In this document: positions 1 through 5,927 of the stretch, piece after piece
Layout of the letters: the number at the start of each line of letters is the position of its first letter
How positions within the stretch are numbered: the first letter of the stretch is position 1
DNA from: Bacillota bacterium
GTDB lineage: Bacteria > Bacillota > Desulfitobacteriia > Desulfitobacteriales > Desulfitobacteriaceae
Assembly (NCBI GenBank): GCA_023390635.1
Contig: JAEWCM010000122.1
Span: 1-14,032 of the forward strand
Direction: 5' to 3'
Length of the DNA: 14,032 nucleotides
Program-made: the position numbers and the translations under genes
The notes under the pieces: generated by a model
Databases searched by the model: none
Seen by the model: the letters and a program-made list of their open reading frames with translations, nothing else
What the model was told of the DNA's origin: nothing

Positions 1-1305
1 CAACGCGCCACGAGGAACCTCAGTGACTCCATAGCCTTCACCTGAATCAGGGGTTTTCCAGTGTTCGTTATCATGGATACGGATCTTACCACTGCCAATT
101 TCTGTTGCCAGTTCATCAACCCATTTAAGTGTTTGGTGAGCAAGCATAGAGCATTCATAAGCACGGGCAGCATGACGGGCAACTGCGCCGGGTTTGATTC
201 CATACTGATTCACAATATCCATGAATCCTTTAGGCTGCATTACAAGCATACGGGCCAGAGGTCCGACTTCGAATGGTTCGCCGTCATAGCGGGGAGCCTT
301 AACGAAAGTATAAGCGTCTGCCTTGTCGAGATCAACAGTGGTATCTTCCTTATAAGGATGATCGCCGTTTGGATGATCTTTATACCAGGAATGGGAAACT
401 TCTTCAGCCACTTTTTCCAAATCAACTTCTTCGATTTTGGAGAAATCACCCTTGCGGATCAATCCAGCTTTGAAGAACATTTCTTTGCCGTCTTCATCCA
501 TCGGGAAACCGCCGTAGCAGAGATAGTTACCATTACCGGCACCAACACCTGCCGTAGCCAAAGGAAGAAGCGGACCAGTTCCTACGTTGAGAACATCCTT
601 CAAATAAATATTATCGATGAAGTCGATTTGTTCCAACAGCAGGGAGCGGTACTGTTCTACCTGTGCCATGGTCGGAAGAATGGTTACACCACCGGCCACG
701 ATGGAAGAATGGTGAGGCTGTTTGCCGGCAAAAATAGCAGACATTTTACGAGCCTTAGCCTGCATTTCCAACGCTTTCAGATAATGGGCAACCAAAGTGG
801 TAGCCAATTCCGGATCATTCACTGAATATTCGTCAGGTTGATAACGAGGGGTCAAAGGATAGGTATCATTAGCGGAAATCAAAGCACCGATTTTATCTTT
901 TACTGCCAAAAGTTCAGGATCACTGCCCTGATATTTAGCTACAGCAGTAATATCAATATAGTCCAAAGCGCTGAGATGATAAAAATGCAGCGGATGGTCA
1001 TGGCAGAACATAGCTCCGATAATTAAGTTCCGCACTAAACGGCCGCCATTGGGAACTTTAGCGCCGTAAGCCATATCCAGAGACATGGAAGCGGCTAAAC
1101 CATGGGAACTTGAGCATACACCGCAGGTTCTTTCTGCCACATAAGCAGCGTCGCGGGGATCTTTACCGCGCAGCATAGCTTCAAAACCACGGTAAGTGTT
1201 GCCGATGGTGCGCGCGCTGGAAACCTTACCATCGGTAACTTCAACCTCAACACGCAAATGTCCTTCAATCCTAGTAACCGGATCGATTACAACTTTAGTA
1301 GCCAT
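1..1305 (-). CDS. [NiFe] hydrogenase large subunit (group 1 uptake type), C-terminus outside window
   Basis: Catalytic subunit of a periplasm-facing uptake hydrogenase: it splits H2 at a Ni-Fe(CN)2CO centre and passes electrons to the small subunit. The reading frame is open from ATG at 1305 to the window edge, 435 codons. It begins MATKVVIDPVTRIEGHLRVE, then has the RGFE motif and, near residues 59-68, the N-terminal nickel motif R-T-C-G-V-C-x3-H (Cys61, Cys64, His68). The last residues seen, EVPRGAL, are the conserved stretch well before the end in this family. The second nickel motif (DPCxxC) and the maturation-protease site lie outside the window. The ATG directly abuts the small-subunit stop codon with no spacer. 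Its ribosome binding site (AAGGAGGAG) is encoded by the Lys-Glu-Glu-Lys-Lys codons at the small subunit's C-terminus, which suggests coupled translation. A cytochrome b subunit would be expected next; this is not visible. Confidence 0.96.
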   Translation of the reverse strand, partial: MATKVVIDPVTRIEGHLRVEVEVTDGKVSSARTIGNTYRGFEAMLRGKDPRDAAYVAERTCGVCSSSHGLAASMSLDMAYGAKVPNGGRLVRNLIIGAMFCHDHPLHFYHLSALDYIDITAVAKYQGSDPELLAVKDKIGALISANDTYPLTPRYQPDEYSVNDPELATTLVAHYLKALEMQAKARKMSAIFAGKQPHHSSIVAGGVTILPTMAQVEQYRSLLLEQIDFIDNIYLKDVLNVGTGPLLPLATAGVGAGNGNYLCYGGFPMDEDGKEMFFKAGLIRKGDFSKIEEVDLEKVAEEVSHSWYKDHPNGDHPYKEDTTVDLDKADAYTFVKAPRYDGEPFEVGPLARMLVMQPKGFMDIVNQYGIKPGAVARHAARAYECSMLAHQTLKWVDELATEIGSGKIRIHDNEHWKTPDSGEGYGVTEVPRGAL

Positions 1306-2415
1306 CTACTTCTTCTCCTCCTTCGAACCGAGTTCTGAATCTTCGCTGTAATGTTCCTTCAAACGGCCGGAAACAGCATTTCCGATCAAGTGAGCACCCA
1401 TTCCAACAGCAACCACAGGAGTCAGAACCTTGCCTACAGTATCAACATTAAGCTGTCCGATGCCAGGCAATCTGAAGCTCTCTTGTTTAGCATAAAGTGG
1501 AGTGAATTGTTTATAAAAGTCCTTTTCAGAACAGCCAGAGCATGGAGAACCTGCATTAATGCAGAAGTTCACATTGTCGTTAAACCAAACCTGAGCACAG
1601 TCGGTATAGGTTTTAGGACCTTTGCAGCCTTTAAGCAGGAGGCAATAATCCTTTTGAGCCGGATCGTTCCAGTCTTCCAGGAACTGACCCAATTCAAAAC
1701 GACCGCGACGGGGACAATTATCATGCAGCAAGTTGCCATAGTATGCAACTGGTCTTGCCTGATCGTCAAGAGTAGGAATTTGTTTGGTGGTGAGATAATA
1801 GATAAGGGTACCCACAACTGTGTTCGGTTTAACCGGACAGCAGGGAAGATTGATAACGGGGATGTCCAGATTTTCTTTTTTGAACAGATCACGGACGCCG
1901 ATTGCGCCGGTATCGCATGCTCCAGGAACACCTGCACCATCGGTAGCACAGCTTCCGATAGCCACGACTGCAGCAGCTGCCTTAGCACATTCCAAGACTG
2001 TTTCTTTGAAAGGCTTATCGGCAATCATGCAGTAACGGTTTTCCTCGGCAGGAATTGATCCTTCCACGATGAGAATAAATTTCCCTTTGTCTTTGGTGAT
2101 AGTCTCCTGCAAAGCTTCCTCAGCTACTGTACCCTGTCCGGCCATGATGGTTTCCTGATAGCGGATTGACAGCATATCCAGGACAAGCTCTTCCACTGAA
2201 GGATTCATTGAGGAAAGTACGGAACAGGTGCAACCTGTGCATTCCATCCCGTGCAGCCACACGACAGGTGGTTTTTCTGCAGCAGCTTCAACAGCTTCCG
2301 CAGCTTTTGGTGCGATGACCTCAGGTAAGCCAAAGGCAGCAGTAGCTGCTGCGATCATCTTCATAAAATCGCGGCGGGAAATCCCTCTGGCTTTGAGTAC
2401 ATCAAAATTACCCAT
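1306..2415 (-). CDS. [NiFe] hydrogenase small subunit with Tat signal and C-terminal membrane anchor
   Basis: Electron-transfer subunit carrying three Fe-S clusters, 369 residues. Residues 13-19 read SRRDFMK, a twin-arginine motif, followed by an Ala-rich hydrophobic stretch, so the folded dimer is exported by Tat. Proximal cluster ligands: Cys59 and Cys62 (ECTGC), Cys156 (GSCA) and one Cys of PCCP at 192-193. Distal cluster: His231, Cys234, Cys258, Cys264. Medial cluster: Cys273, Cys292, Cys295. Cys285 occupies the place where [3Fe-4S] enzymes have Pro (D. gigas reads NWPVDAGHPC; here NFCINAGSPC), which predicts a medial [4Fe-4S] cluster. Residues of about 325-348 are hydrophobic and followed by a charged tail, fitting a membrane anchor that contacts a cytochrome b. 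The start is ATG at 2415 with GGAGG about 9 nt upstream. First gene of the operon. Confidence 0.97.
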   Translation of the reverse strand: MGNFDVLKARGISRRDFMKMIAAATAAFGLPEVIAPKAAEAVEAAAEKPPVVWLHGMECTGCTCSVLSSMNPSVEELVLDMLSIRYQETIMAGQGTVAEEALQETITKDKGKFILIVEGSIPAEENRYCMIADKPFKETVLECAKAAAAVVAIGSCATDGAGVPGACDTGAIGVRDLFKKENLDIPVINLPCCPVKPNTVVGTLIYYLTTKQIPTLDDQARPVAYYGNLLHDNCPRRGRFELGQFLEDWNDPAQKDYCLLLKGCKGPKTYTDCAQVWFNDNVNFCINAGSPCSGCSEKDFYKQFTPLYAKQESFRLPGIGQLNVDTVGKVLTPVVAVGMGAHLIGNAVSGRLKEHYSEDSELGSKEEKK

Positions 2416-2442
2416 TTTGACACCTCCATAAAATTCAGCGAT

Positions 2443-2458
2443 GCACTTTTGTGCATAT
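2443..2458 (-). promoter_or_regulatory. Perfect short hairpin in the hydrogenase mRNA leader
   Basis: ATGCAC-N4-GTGCAT, a 6-bp perfect inverted repeat with a four-base loop, lies about 13 nt upstream of the ribosome binding site of the hydrogenase small subunit. In RNA it would be an isolated stem-loop near the 5' end. It could stabilise the message or be a protein-binding operator in DNA; the sequence cannot tell which. Confidence 0.4.
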
Positions 2459-2543
2459 TTTCTTACTTAATTTATATTCGCTCATTTTATCAACTTTCCT
2501 GCTAATTAGAGTTTTTTAAACAAAATTTTCTGTAAAAAAAACC

Positions 2544-2561
2544 TTGTGATAGTACTCACAA
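2544..2561. promoter_or_regulatory. CRP/FNR-family binding site upstream of the hydrogenase operon
   Basis: TTGTGATAGTACTCACAA is a perfect dyad TTGTGA-N6-TCACAA. It contains the full TGTGA-N6-TCACA consensus recognised by E. coli CRP and by Bacillus-type Fnr. Its centre is about 137 bp upstream of the small-subunit start codon. The hydrogenase operon is the only gene that starts downstream of it; the other neighbour (2848-2967) reads away from it and ends at a terminator. I see no unambiguous -10 box. A weak TGTTTAAA on the minus strand near 2515-2522 would place the site about 44 bp upstream of a start point. The rest of 2459-2787 is AT-rich and shows no convincing gene. Confidence 0.6.
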
Positions 2562-2787
2562 AATTCTTTTATTTCATTTTTAAATATTTATATTTCTTTA
2601 TATGTTTAATGATGTGAATATATACAACTTCCTCTCATTTTAATTAATTTATTTAAGAATCAACTCTTTGCTTTTAACTGTTTTTTAGAGTTTAAGTTAT
2701 ATCCAAGCATTTTTATAAGAATTTAAATTAATATTTCGCAAATCAGACATTACTCTCTATTAACAAAAATGGTAATTTTATTCAAGT

Positions 2788-2825
2788 AAAAAGACTGCAG
2801 CGAATTCATAAAGAAAGCTGCAGCC
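2788..2825 (-). terminator. Rho-independent terminator of the 39-residue small gene
   Basis: On the minus strand GGCTGCAGC and GCTGCAGTC pair over 9 bp (one G-T) around a 15-nt loop and run directly into TTTTT. It begins 22 nt after the stop codon of the small gene at 2848. On the plus strand no U-run follows, so it works for minus-strand transcription only. Confidence 0.85.
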
Positions 2826-2847
2826 TTATAATAATGGTAAAAAAATT

Positions 2848-2967
2848 TTAGTAACCCAGTCTTTGAATAATGGTGTTTTGTCCTTTTGATTGAAATTTGG
2901 ATAAATCTTTTTGCTCGACGATCCGATAGTTAACCTCTTCTCCTTCAATCCAAGTAACAAGGAACAT
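2848..2967 (-). CDS. Small protein of unknown function, 39 residues
   Basis: I do not recognise a family. The frame starts at ATG 2967 and encodes MFLVTWIEGEEVNYRIVEQK followed by 19 more residues ending in RLGY. It is mixed-charge and amphipathic, with no signal peptide or membrane segment. A purine-rich GGGAAGGGAAAG lies about 8-19 nt upstream. The unit is complete: a sigma-A-like promoter (3022-3050), a short leader containing a palindrome, this ORF, then a strong terminator. A longer overlapping frame (2826-3062) is also open, but it begins upstream of the predicted transcription start and reads less like a protein. Divergent from the DUF896 gene. The core I-x-G-x2-V-x8-KD is shared with the small frame at 8746-8910. 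Confidence 0.6.
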   Translation of the reverse strand: MFLVTWIEGEEVNYRIVEQKDLSKFQSKGQNTIIQRLGY

Positions 2968-2990
2968 AATAATCTTTCCCTTCCCTCGTT

Positions 2991-3010
2991 GTATCTTGTA
3001 TACATGATAC
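2991..3010. promoter_or_regulatory. 20-bp near-perfect palindrome, candidate operator
   Basis: GTATCTTGTATACATGATAC is self-complementary at 18 of 20 positions, with a TGTATACA core. It lies just downstream of the -10 box of the minus-strand promoter (about +5 to +24), a position typical of a repressor operator. GntR-family regulators often bind TGTATACA-like palindromes; that assignment is inference. Confidence 0.45.
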
Positions 3011-3021
3011 TTTCTGTTTTT

Positions 3022-3050
3022 AATATACTCTCTTTGCGAAGAAAAAACAA
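3022..3050 (-). promoter_or_regulatory. Sigma-A-type promoter of the 39-residue gene
   Basis: On the minus strand: -35 TTGTTT (3045-3050), a 17-bp spacer, and -10 TATATT (3022-3027). This predicts a transcript starting near 3015 with a leader of roughly 48 nt before the ATG at 2967. Confidence 0.6.
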
Positions 3051-3085
3051 GGCAAAGGTCAAAATTTTATTTATATTTTTTCTTA

Positions 3086-3094
3086 TGTTATACT
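3086..3094 (+). promoter_or_regulatory. Extended -10 promoter of the DUF896 gene
   Basis: TGTTATACT is an extended -10 (TGn plus TATACT). It lies about 47 bp upstream of the ATG at 3142 and 28 bp upstream of the AAGGAGG. The -35 region is AT-rich with no clear consensus. Confidence 0.5.
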
Positions 3095-3141
3095 CTAAAT
3101 AAAGGCTATTCGTATATCAAAAGGAGGCTCATTAGTCAGTA

Positions 3142-3312
3142 ATGGAGATTAACCTGTTAATTGCCCGAATCAACGAACTATCCCGCAAACAGCGCTCTGT
3201 AGGGCTGGAAGACTGGGAAAAAGCCGAACAGGAAAGTTTGAGACAAGAATACCTGGCTTTTATCAGGGGGCAGGTCATTGAAAGTCTTGAAGCATCATCA
3301 CCCAAACACTAG
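3142..3312 (+). CDS. DUF896 / YnzC-family small cytosolic protein, 56 residues
   Basis: The protein begins MEINLLIARINELSRKQRSV and continues with the family's E-K-A-E-Q-x-x-L-R-Q-E-Y-L core, which identifies DUF896 (B. subtilis YnzC). These are short helical hairpin proteins of unknown biochemical role; in B. subtilis the gene sits in the yneA-yneB-ynzC cluster next to lexA. Here there is no lexA or yneA beside it and no SOS box was seen, so SOS control is not supported. The nearest ribosome binding site, AAGGAGG at 3121-3127, is 14 nt from the ATG, unusually far. An in-frame TAG just upstream excludes an earlier start, and the alignment with the family supports this one. Transcribed divergently from the 39-residue gene. 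Confidence 0.9.
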   Translation: MEINLLIARINELSRKQRSVGLEDWEKAEQESLRQEYLAFIRGQVIESLEASSPKH

Positions 3313-3348
3313 GTTGGCCCTTTCTGGGGACAGTCATAATTAAGAAAT

Positions 3349-3400
3349 ATTGCCGGCTTGTGTAGTATAGATCAAAGGATCCGTTACATAGGCCGGCAAT
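3349..3400. terminator. Hairpin terminator, probably bidirectional
   Basis: ATTGCCGGC (3349-3357) and GCCGGCAAT (3392-3400) form a 9-bp perfect stem around a 34-nt internal part that itself can pair (TGTA/TACA, GATC/GATC). On the plus strand TTATTTATT follows, ending the DUF896 transcript. On the minus strand ATTTCTTAATT follows, ending the AraC-transporter operon. Confidence 0.65.
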
Positions 3401-3404
3401 TTAT

Positions 3405-3503
3405 TTATTCCCTTACGAAAGATGGAGTCAGTAGGTGCTTTCGCTTCGCATTATTCTTTGATGGCCACGGTTCCATAGCACATTTCATATTAGAATCATT
3501 CAT
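3405..3503 (-). CDS. Possible small ORF overlapping the transporter stop, 32 residues
   Basis: The frame starts at ATG 3503, overlapping the last codons of the transporter by 8 nt, and ends at TAA 3405 immediately before the shared hairpin terminator. It would encode a basic peptide: MNDSNMKCAMEPWPSKNNAK, then RKHLLTPSFVRE. There is no good ribosome binding site, but its position suggests translational coupling. I do not recognise it. It may be chance, a remnant, or a real coupled small protein. Confidence 0.3.
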   Translation of the reverse strand: MNDSNMKCAMEPWPSKNNAKRKHLLTPSFVRE

Positions 3504-4410
3504 TTCCAAGTTTCACTCTTGTCTTTATCGAAATCTTCCTTTCAGAAATAAACAACCCTGCTAATGTAAGTATAATTCCAAAGACAGCAATACCTGTGAT
3601 TTTCTCCTGTAATACAAGGATGGAGGTAACAACAGTGATCACAGGCACCATATAGATATATACACTGGTTTTTACCGCTCCCAATATCTTAACCGCTGAG
3701 TTCCAGGTTACAAAGCATAGTGCTGATGCACCCAGACCTAAAAATAACAGGTTAAATAAATTGATCGGCTGAATAAGTATATTCAGGCTTGGATTAAATC
3801 CAAATATAAATAATGAGGGTATCATAAACACCAATCCATAAAAGAAAATTCTGCGTGTTGCCTGAACCGTGTGGTAATGAAACCCACTGATTTTCTTTAT
3901 TAGAATTGAATAGGCAGCCCATACAACGGCAGCTGAAACAGCCAGTATATCACCTAACGGATCCAGTTTCAGGGTATTGTATCCATCAAAACTAATCAGA
4001 GAAATTCCGGAAAGGGCCACGAGAAAGCCTACAAAAAACTGAAATCTCAGCTTCTCGCCATCTAAAAACAGATGGGCAAAGATAGCGGTAAAAAAAGGAC
4101 CAATTGAAATAATTACCCCCACATTGGAAGCCAAAGTATATGTCAGGGCTATATTCTCCAGCAAATAGTAAAGTGTAACACCGCATAGACCGGCCGCCGC
4201 AAAATGCAATTCTTGTTTTCTTTCTTTTATATATGTTTTATGGGGATATATAAGGGATAGCACGATAAATCCCGCAGTAAACCTCAAGAACAGTATTTCA
4301 ATTGGAGAAACCGCTTTCAAGAGTACCTTTGTTGAGATAAAAGTCGTTCCCCAAATAAGAATAGTGATGAAGGCCAATAAATGTCCGGTAATCTCTTTTT
4401 CTCTGTCCAT
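3496..4410 (-). CDS. EamA/DMT-superfamily transporter, 304 residues
   Basis: Inner-membrane permease of the drug/metabolite transporter superfamily, probably an exporter of an amino acid or other small metabolite; the substrate cannot be read from sequence. It shows two EamA repeats of five predicted helices each. The first repeat (about residues 10-125) opens with LIWGTTFISTKVLL and has the typical LRF motif after helix 2; the second (about 155-290) includes AVSAAVVWAAYSILIKK. The C-terminal tail is basic and cytosolic. The length matches the family (about 300). ATG at 4410 follows AGAAAGGA, and the gene lies 24 nt after the AraC gene, so the two are almost certainly one operon. The arrangement suggests the regulator senses the transporter's substrate. 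Confidence 0.92.
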   Translation of the reverse strand: MDREKEITGHLLAFITILIWGTTFISTKVLLKAVSPIEILFLRFTAGFIVLSLIYPHKTYIKERKQELHFAAAGLCGVTLYYLLENIALTYTLASNVGVIISIGPFFTAIFAHLFLDGEKLRFQFFVGFLVALSGISLISFDGYNTLKLDPLGDILAVSAAVVWAAYSILIKKISGFHYHTVQATRRIFFYGLVFMIPSLFIFGFNPSLNILIQPINLFNLLFLGLGASALCFVTWNSAVKILGAVKTSVYIYMVPVITVVTSILVLQEKITGIAVFGIILTLAGLFISERKISIKTRVKLGNE

Positions 4411-4434
4411 AGAAAATCCTTTCTGACTAAATAC

Positions 4435-5259
4435 TTAATCAAGCGTTTCCTTAAAAATATTCATATATTGCTTTGGGGTCAGTCCGATAAATTTTTTAAA
4501 GAAATTGGAAAAATGGCTCTGGCCGGTAAAGCCGGTCTGCAATGCCACGTCAATCGGCGATATGCCTTGCTCCAGCAGTCTCTTTCCTTTGCTAATGCGT
4601 ATCGTTTCCAAATAACTATAGGGCGATATTCCTTTTTGTTTCGTAAAGGAGCGCAGTAAATAAAACTTATTCAATCCTGTTAGATTGCTTAAGTCGTCCA
4701 AAGAAATATTCTTCATGTAGTTTTGCTCCAAAAATTCACAAATAGACTTGGTCTCTGAGCTTTGCTCTGATTGGGGTGATGACATTTCCTGTTCTGCGTA
4801 TTCCCCAATTAACTGCTCCAAAAGGAAGAAAAAATTTTCTTCCTTTCTAAAATCCTTTTCCTCCTGCATGATCATCAAATGCAATTCTCTCAATAAAGAA
4901 ACCAATTCACTATGAAAAATAACCTGAGATGTAAAATTAGGCAAATACTCTCTTCCTGTTATTTCAAAAACCGCTTTGCTCATATATTCAGAGTGAATAT
5001 TGATACAACGATAATCCAGTGTTTTGCCGTCAACTTGCTCACAGGCGTGATTATCACATGGATTGAACAACAATAAATCACCGGATTGAATGATATACTC
5101 CTTATTTTTACAAGACAAATACCGTTGCCCGTTTTCAATAAAACCAATCACGTAATATTCATGAAAATGATTGGGGAATTTTTGCATAATTCCTTGAAAA
5201 TGATATGCCTCAACATTTAGCGTAGCATCGTATTTTACGGTCCTTATTTCTTTTTTCAA
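4435..5259 (-). CDS. AraC-family transcriptional regulator, 274 residues
   Basis: Cytosolic transcription factor with an N-terminal cupin-like sensing domain (about residues 15-100, including HFHEYY at 31-36 and the SGDLLLFNPCDNHA turn) and a C-terminal double helix-turn-helix (about 170-270). The second helix-turn-helix carries the classical signature, from IDVALQTGFTGQSHFSNFFK to GLTPKQYM. Start: TTG at 5259, with AAGGAG about 11 nt upstream; the only nearby GTG is out of frame. It is the first gene of an operon with the EamA transporter and shares a promoter region with the divergent gene at 5422. AraC regulators of this shape usually activate the neighbouring transporter gene in response to its substrate; the ligand is unknown. 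Confidence 0.93.
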   Translation of the reverse strand: MKKEIRTVKYDATLNVEAYHFQGIMQKFPNHFHEYYVIGFIENGQRYLSCKNKEYIIQSGDLLLFNPCDNHACEQVDGKTLDYRCINIHSEYMSKAVFEITGREYLPNFTSQVIFHSELVSLLRELHLMIMQEEKDFRKEENFFFLLEQLIGEYAEQEMSSPQSEQSSETKSICEFLEQNYMKNISLDDLSNLTGLNKFYLLRSFTKQKGISPYSYLETIRISKGKRLLEQGISPIDVALQTGFTGQSHFSNFFKKFIGLTPKQYMNIFKETLD

Positions 5260-5292
5260 GCACTATTGCTCCTTTCTGATGATCTTAAATTT

Positions 5293-5300
5293 AGTATAAT
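5293..5300. promoter_or_regulatory. Overlapping divergent -10 boxes
   Basis: AGTATAAT reads TATAAT on the plus strand (5295-5300, towards the 99-residue gene) and TATACT on the minus strand (5293-5298, towards the AraC gene). The -35 regions are poor on both sides, which fits promoters that need an activator. Because the -10 boxes overlap, the two directions should compete for polymerase. Confidence 0.5.
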
Positions 5301-5421
5301 GCAGGCTTTGCTGTCATTCTTGTATGATATTGCTTTTTCAATTTTCGGATTTAATGATTCATGCATTATTTATGACCATTTGACTGATAATAAAATAATT
5401 CAGTTTATAAAGGAGGAAATG

Positions 5422-5721
5422 ATGTTGCCTGAACGTGTGATTAAATATGGCGGAGTAAAATTTCGCAATTTGGTTCCACCTGTTAAAATTAACCGCTATG
5501 TCAATGCCTTGCCTAAAGACAAAAAAGATTCATTGTTTGAGGTGGCCTCCGAACTGGCCGACGCTAAACTGATAGATATCCTGAATGAACGGGAACATAG
5601 TACCATCGATGAAGATACTTTGGATGATCAAGTGACCGATCAAGATAAGGTACATTCCGGTACTGATTATAAAAGAAAAATGATTGGGGAAGAACTAGAT
5701 AATTTTAACAAATTAAGCTGA
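5422..5721 (+). CDS. Hypothetical acidic cytosolic protein, 99 residues
   Basis: I do not recognise the family. The frame is open further upstream to 5266, but AGGAGG at 5411-5416 places the start at ATG 5422 (or the adjacent ATG 5419). The preceding 120 nt would be an untranslated leader after the TATAAT at 5295. The product begins MLPERVIKYGGVKFRNLVPP. A basic N-terminal part (to about residue 38) is followed by a helical, acidic C-terminal half rich in Asp and Glu (for example STIDEDTLDDQVTDQD), with no Cys, membrane segment or signal peptide. It is divergent from the AraC gene and ends at an AT-rich hairpin terminator. No metabolic context points to a function. Confidence 0.75.
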   Translation: MLPERVIKYGGVKFRNLVPPVKINRYVNALPKDKKDSLFEVASELADAKLIDILNEREHSTIDEDTLDDQVTDQDKVHSGTDYKRKMIGEELDNFNKLS

Positions 5722-5740
5722 AATGTTTAAAAAATGTTGC

Positions 5741-5766
5741 TATTTAATCGCAATTAAATAATTTTT
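5741..5766 (+). terminator. AT-rich hairpin terminator of the 99-residue gene
   Basis: TATTTAAT (5741-5748), loop CGCA, ATTAAATA (5753-5760), then ATTTTT. The 8-bp stem contains only A-T pairs, so it is weak, but its position 20 nt after the stop codon is right. A second AT-rich dyad follows at 5775-5799. Confidence 0.5.
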
Positions 5767-5864
5767 AAAGTTATTGTTTATTTTATAAATAAATAAACAG
5801 AATTCGACAAAATGCGACTATCCATCGATTACCCTTATTTCAATCAAGCATTCTTATGTATAAT

Positions 5865-5906
5865 AAAGAAGCTGTTACAGGCATGAAGTCCGGTAACAGC
5901 TTCTTT
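5865..5906 (-). terminator. Strong hairpin terminator of the gap-pyk operon
   Basis: AAAGAAGCTGTTAC and GTAACAGCTTCTTT form a 14-bp perfect stem with a 14-nt loop, 21 nt after the pyk stop codon. The minus-strand arm ends CTTCTTTATTATA, the plus-strand arm CTTCTTTGTATG. It may therefore also block readthrough from the plus-strand gene. Confidence 0.85.
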
Positions 5907-5927
5907 GTATGAAAATTCCGGGAAATT

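Noticed and set aside
61..825. 254-codon open frame on the plus strand
   Set aside because: Lies antisense inside the hydrogenase large-subunit gene, which has clear conserved motifs on the other strand.
1351..2058. 235-codon plus-strand open frame
   Set aside because: Antisense to the hydrogenase small subunit; no protein family features.
2562..2787. Dehalobox-like TTAAT/ATTAA sequences in the AT-rich leader
   Set aside because: Runs such as TTAATTAATTTATT do not give the TTAAT-N4-ATTAA spacing; expected by chance at this base composition.
2826..3062. 78-codon minus-strand frame overlapping the 39-residue gene
   Set aside because: Its ATG is upstream of the predicted -10 box, so it would not be in the transcript; internal starts lack a good ribosome binding site. 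The overlapping 39-codon frame has a purine-rich site and better composition. Not fully excluded.
3060..3141. LexA/SOS box before the ynzC-like gene, expected from the B. subtilis lexA-yneA-ynzC context
   Set aside because: No CGAAC-N4-GTTCG-like sequence seen, and no lexA or yneA neighbour.
3321..3345. Fragment TCTGGGGACAGTCAT resembling short dispersed repeats linked to REP-type transposases
   Set aside because: Single copy in the window, no paired inverted copy and no transposase; resemblance is from memory only.
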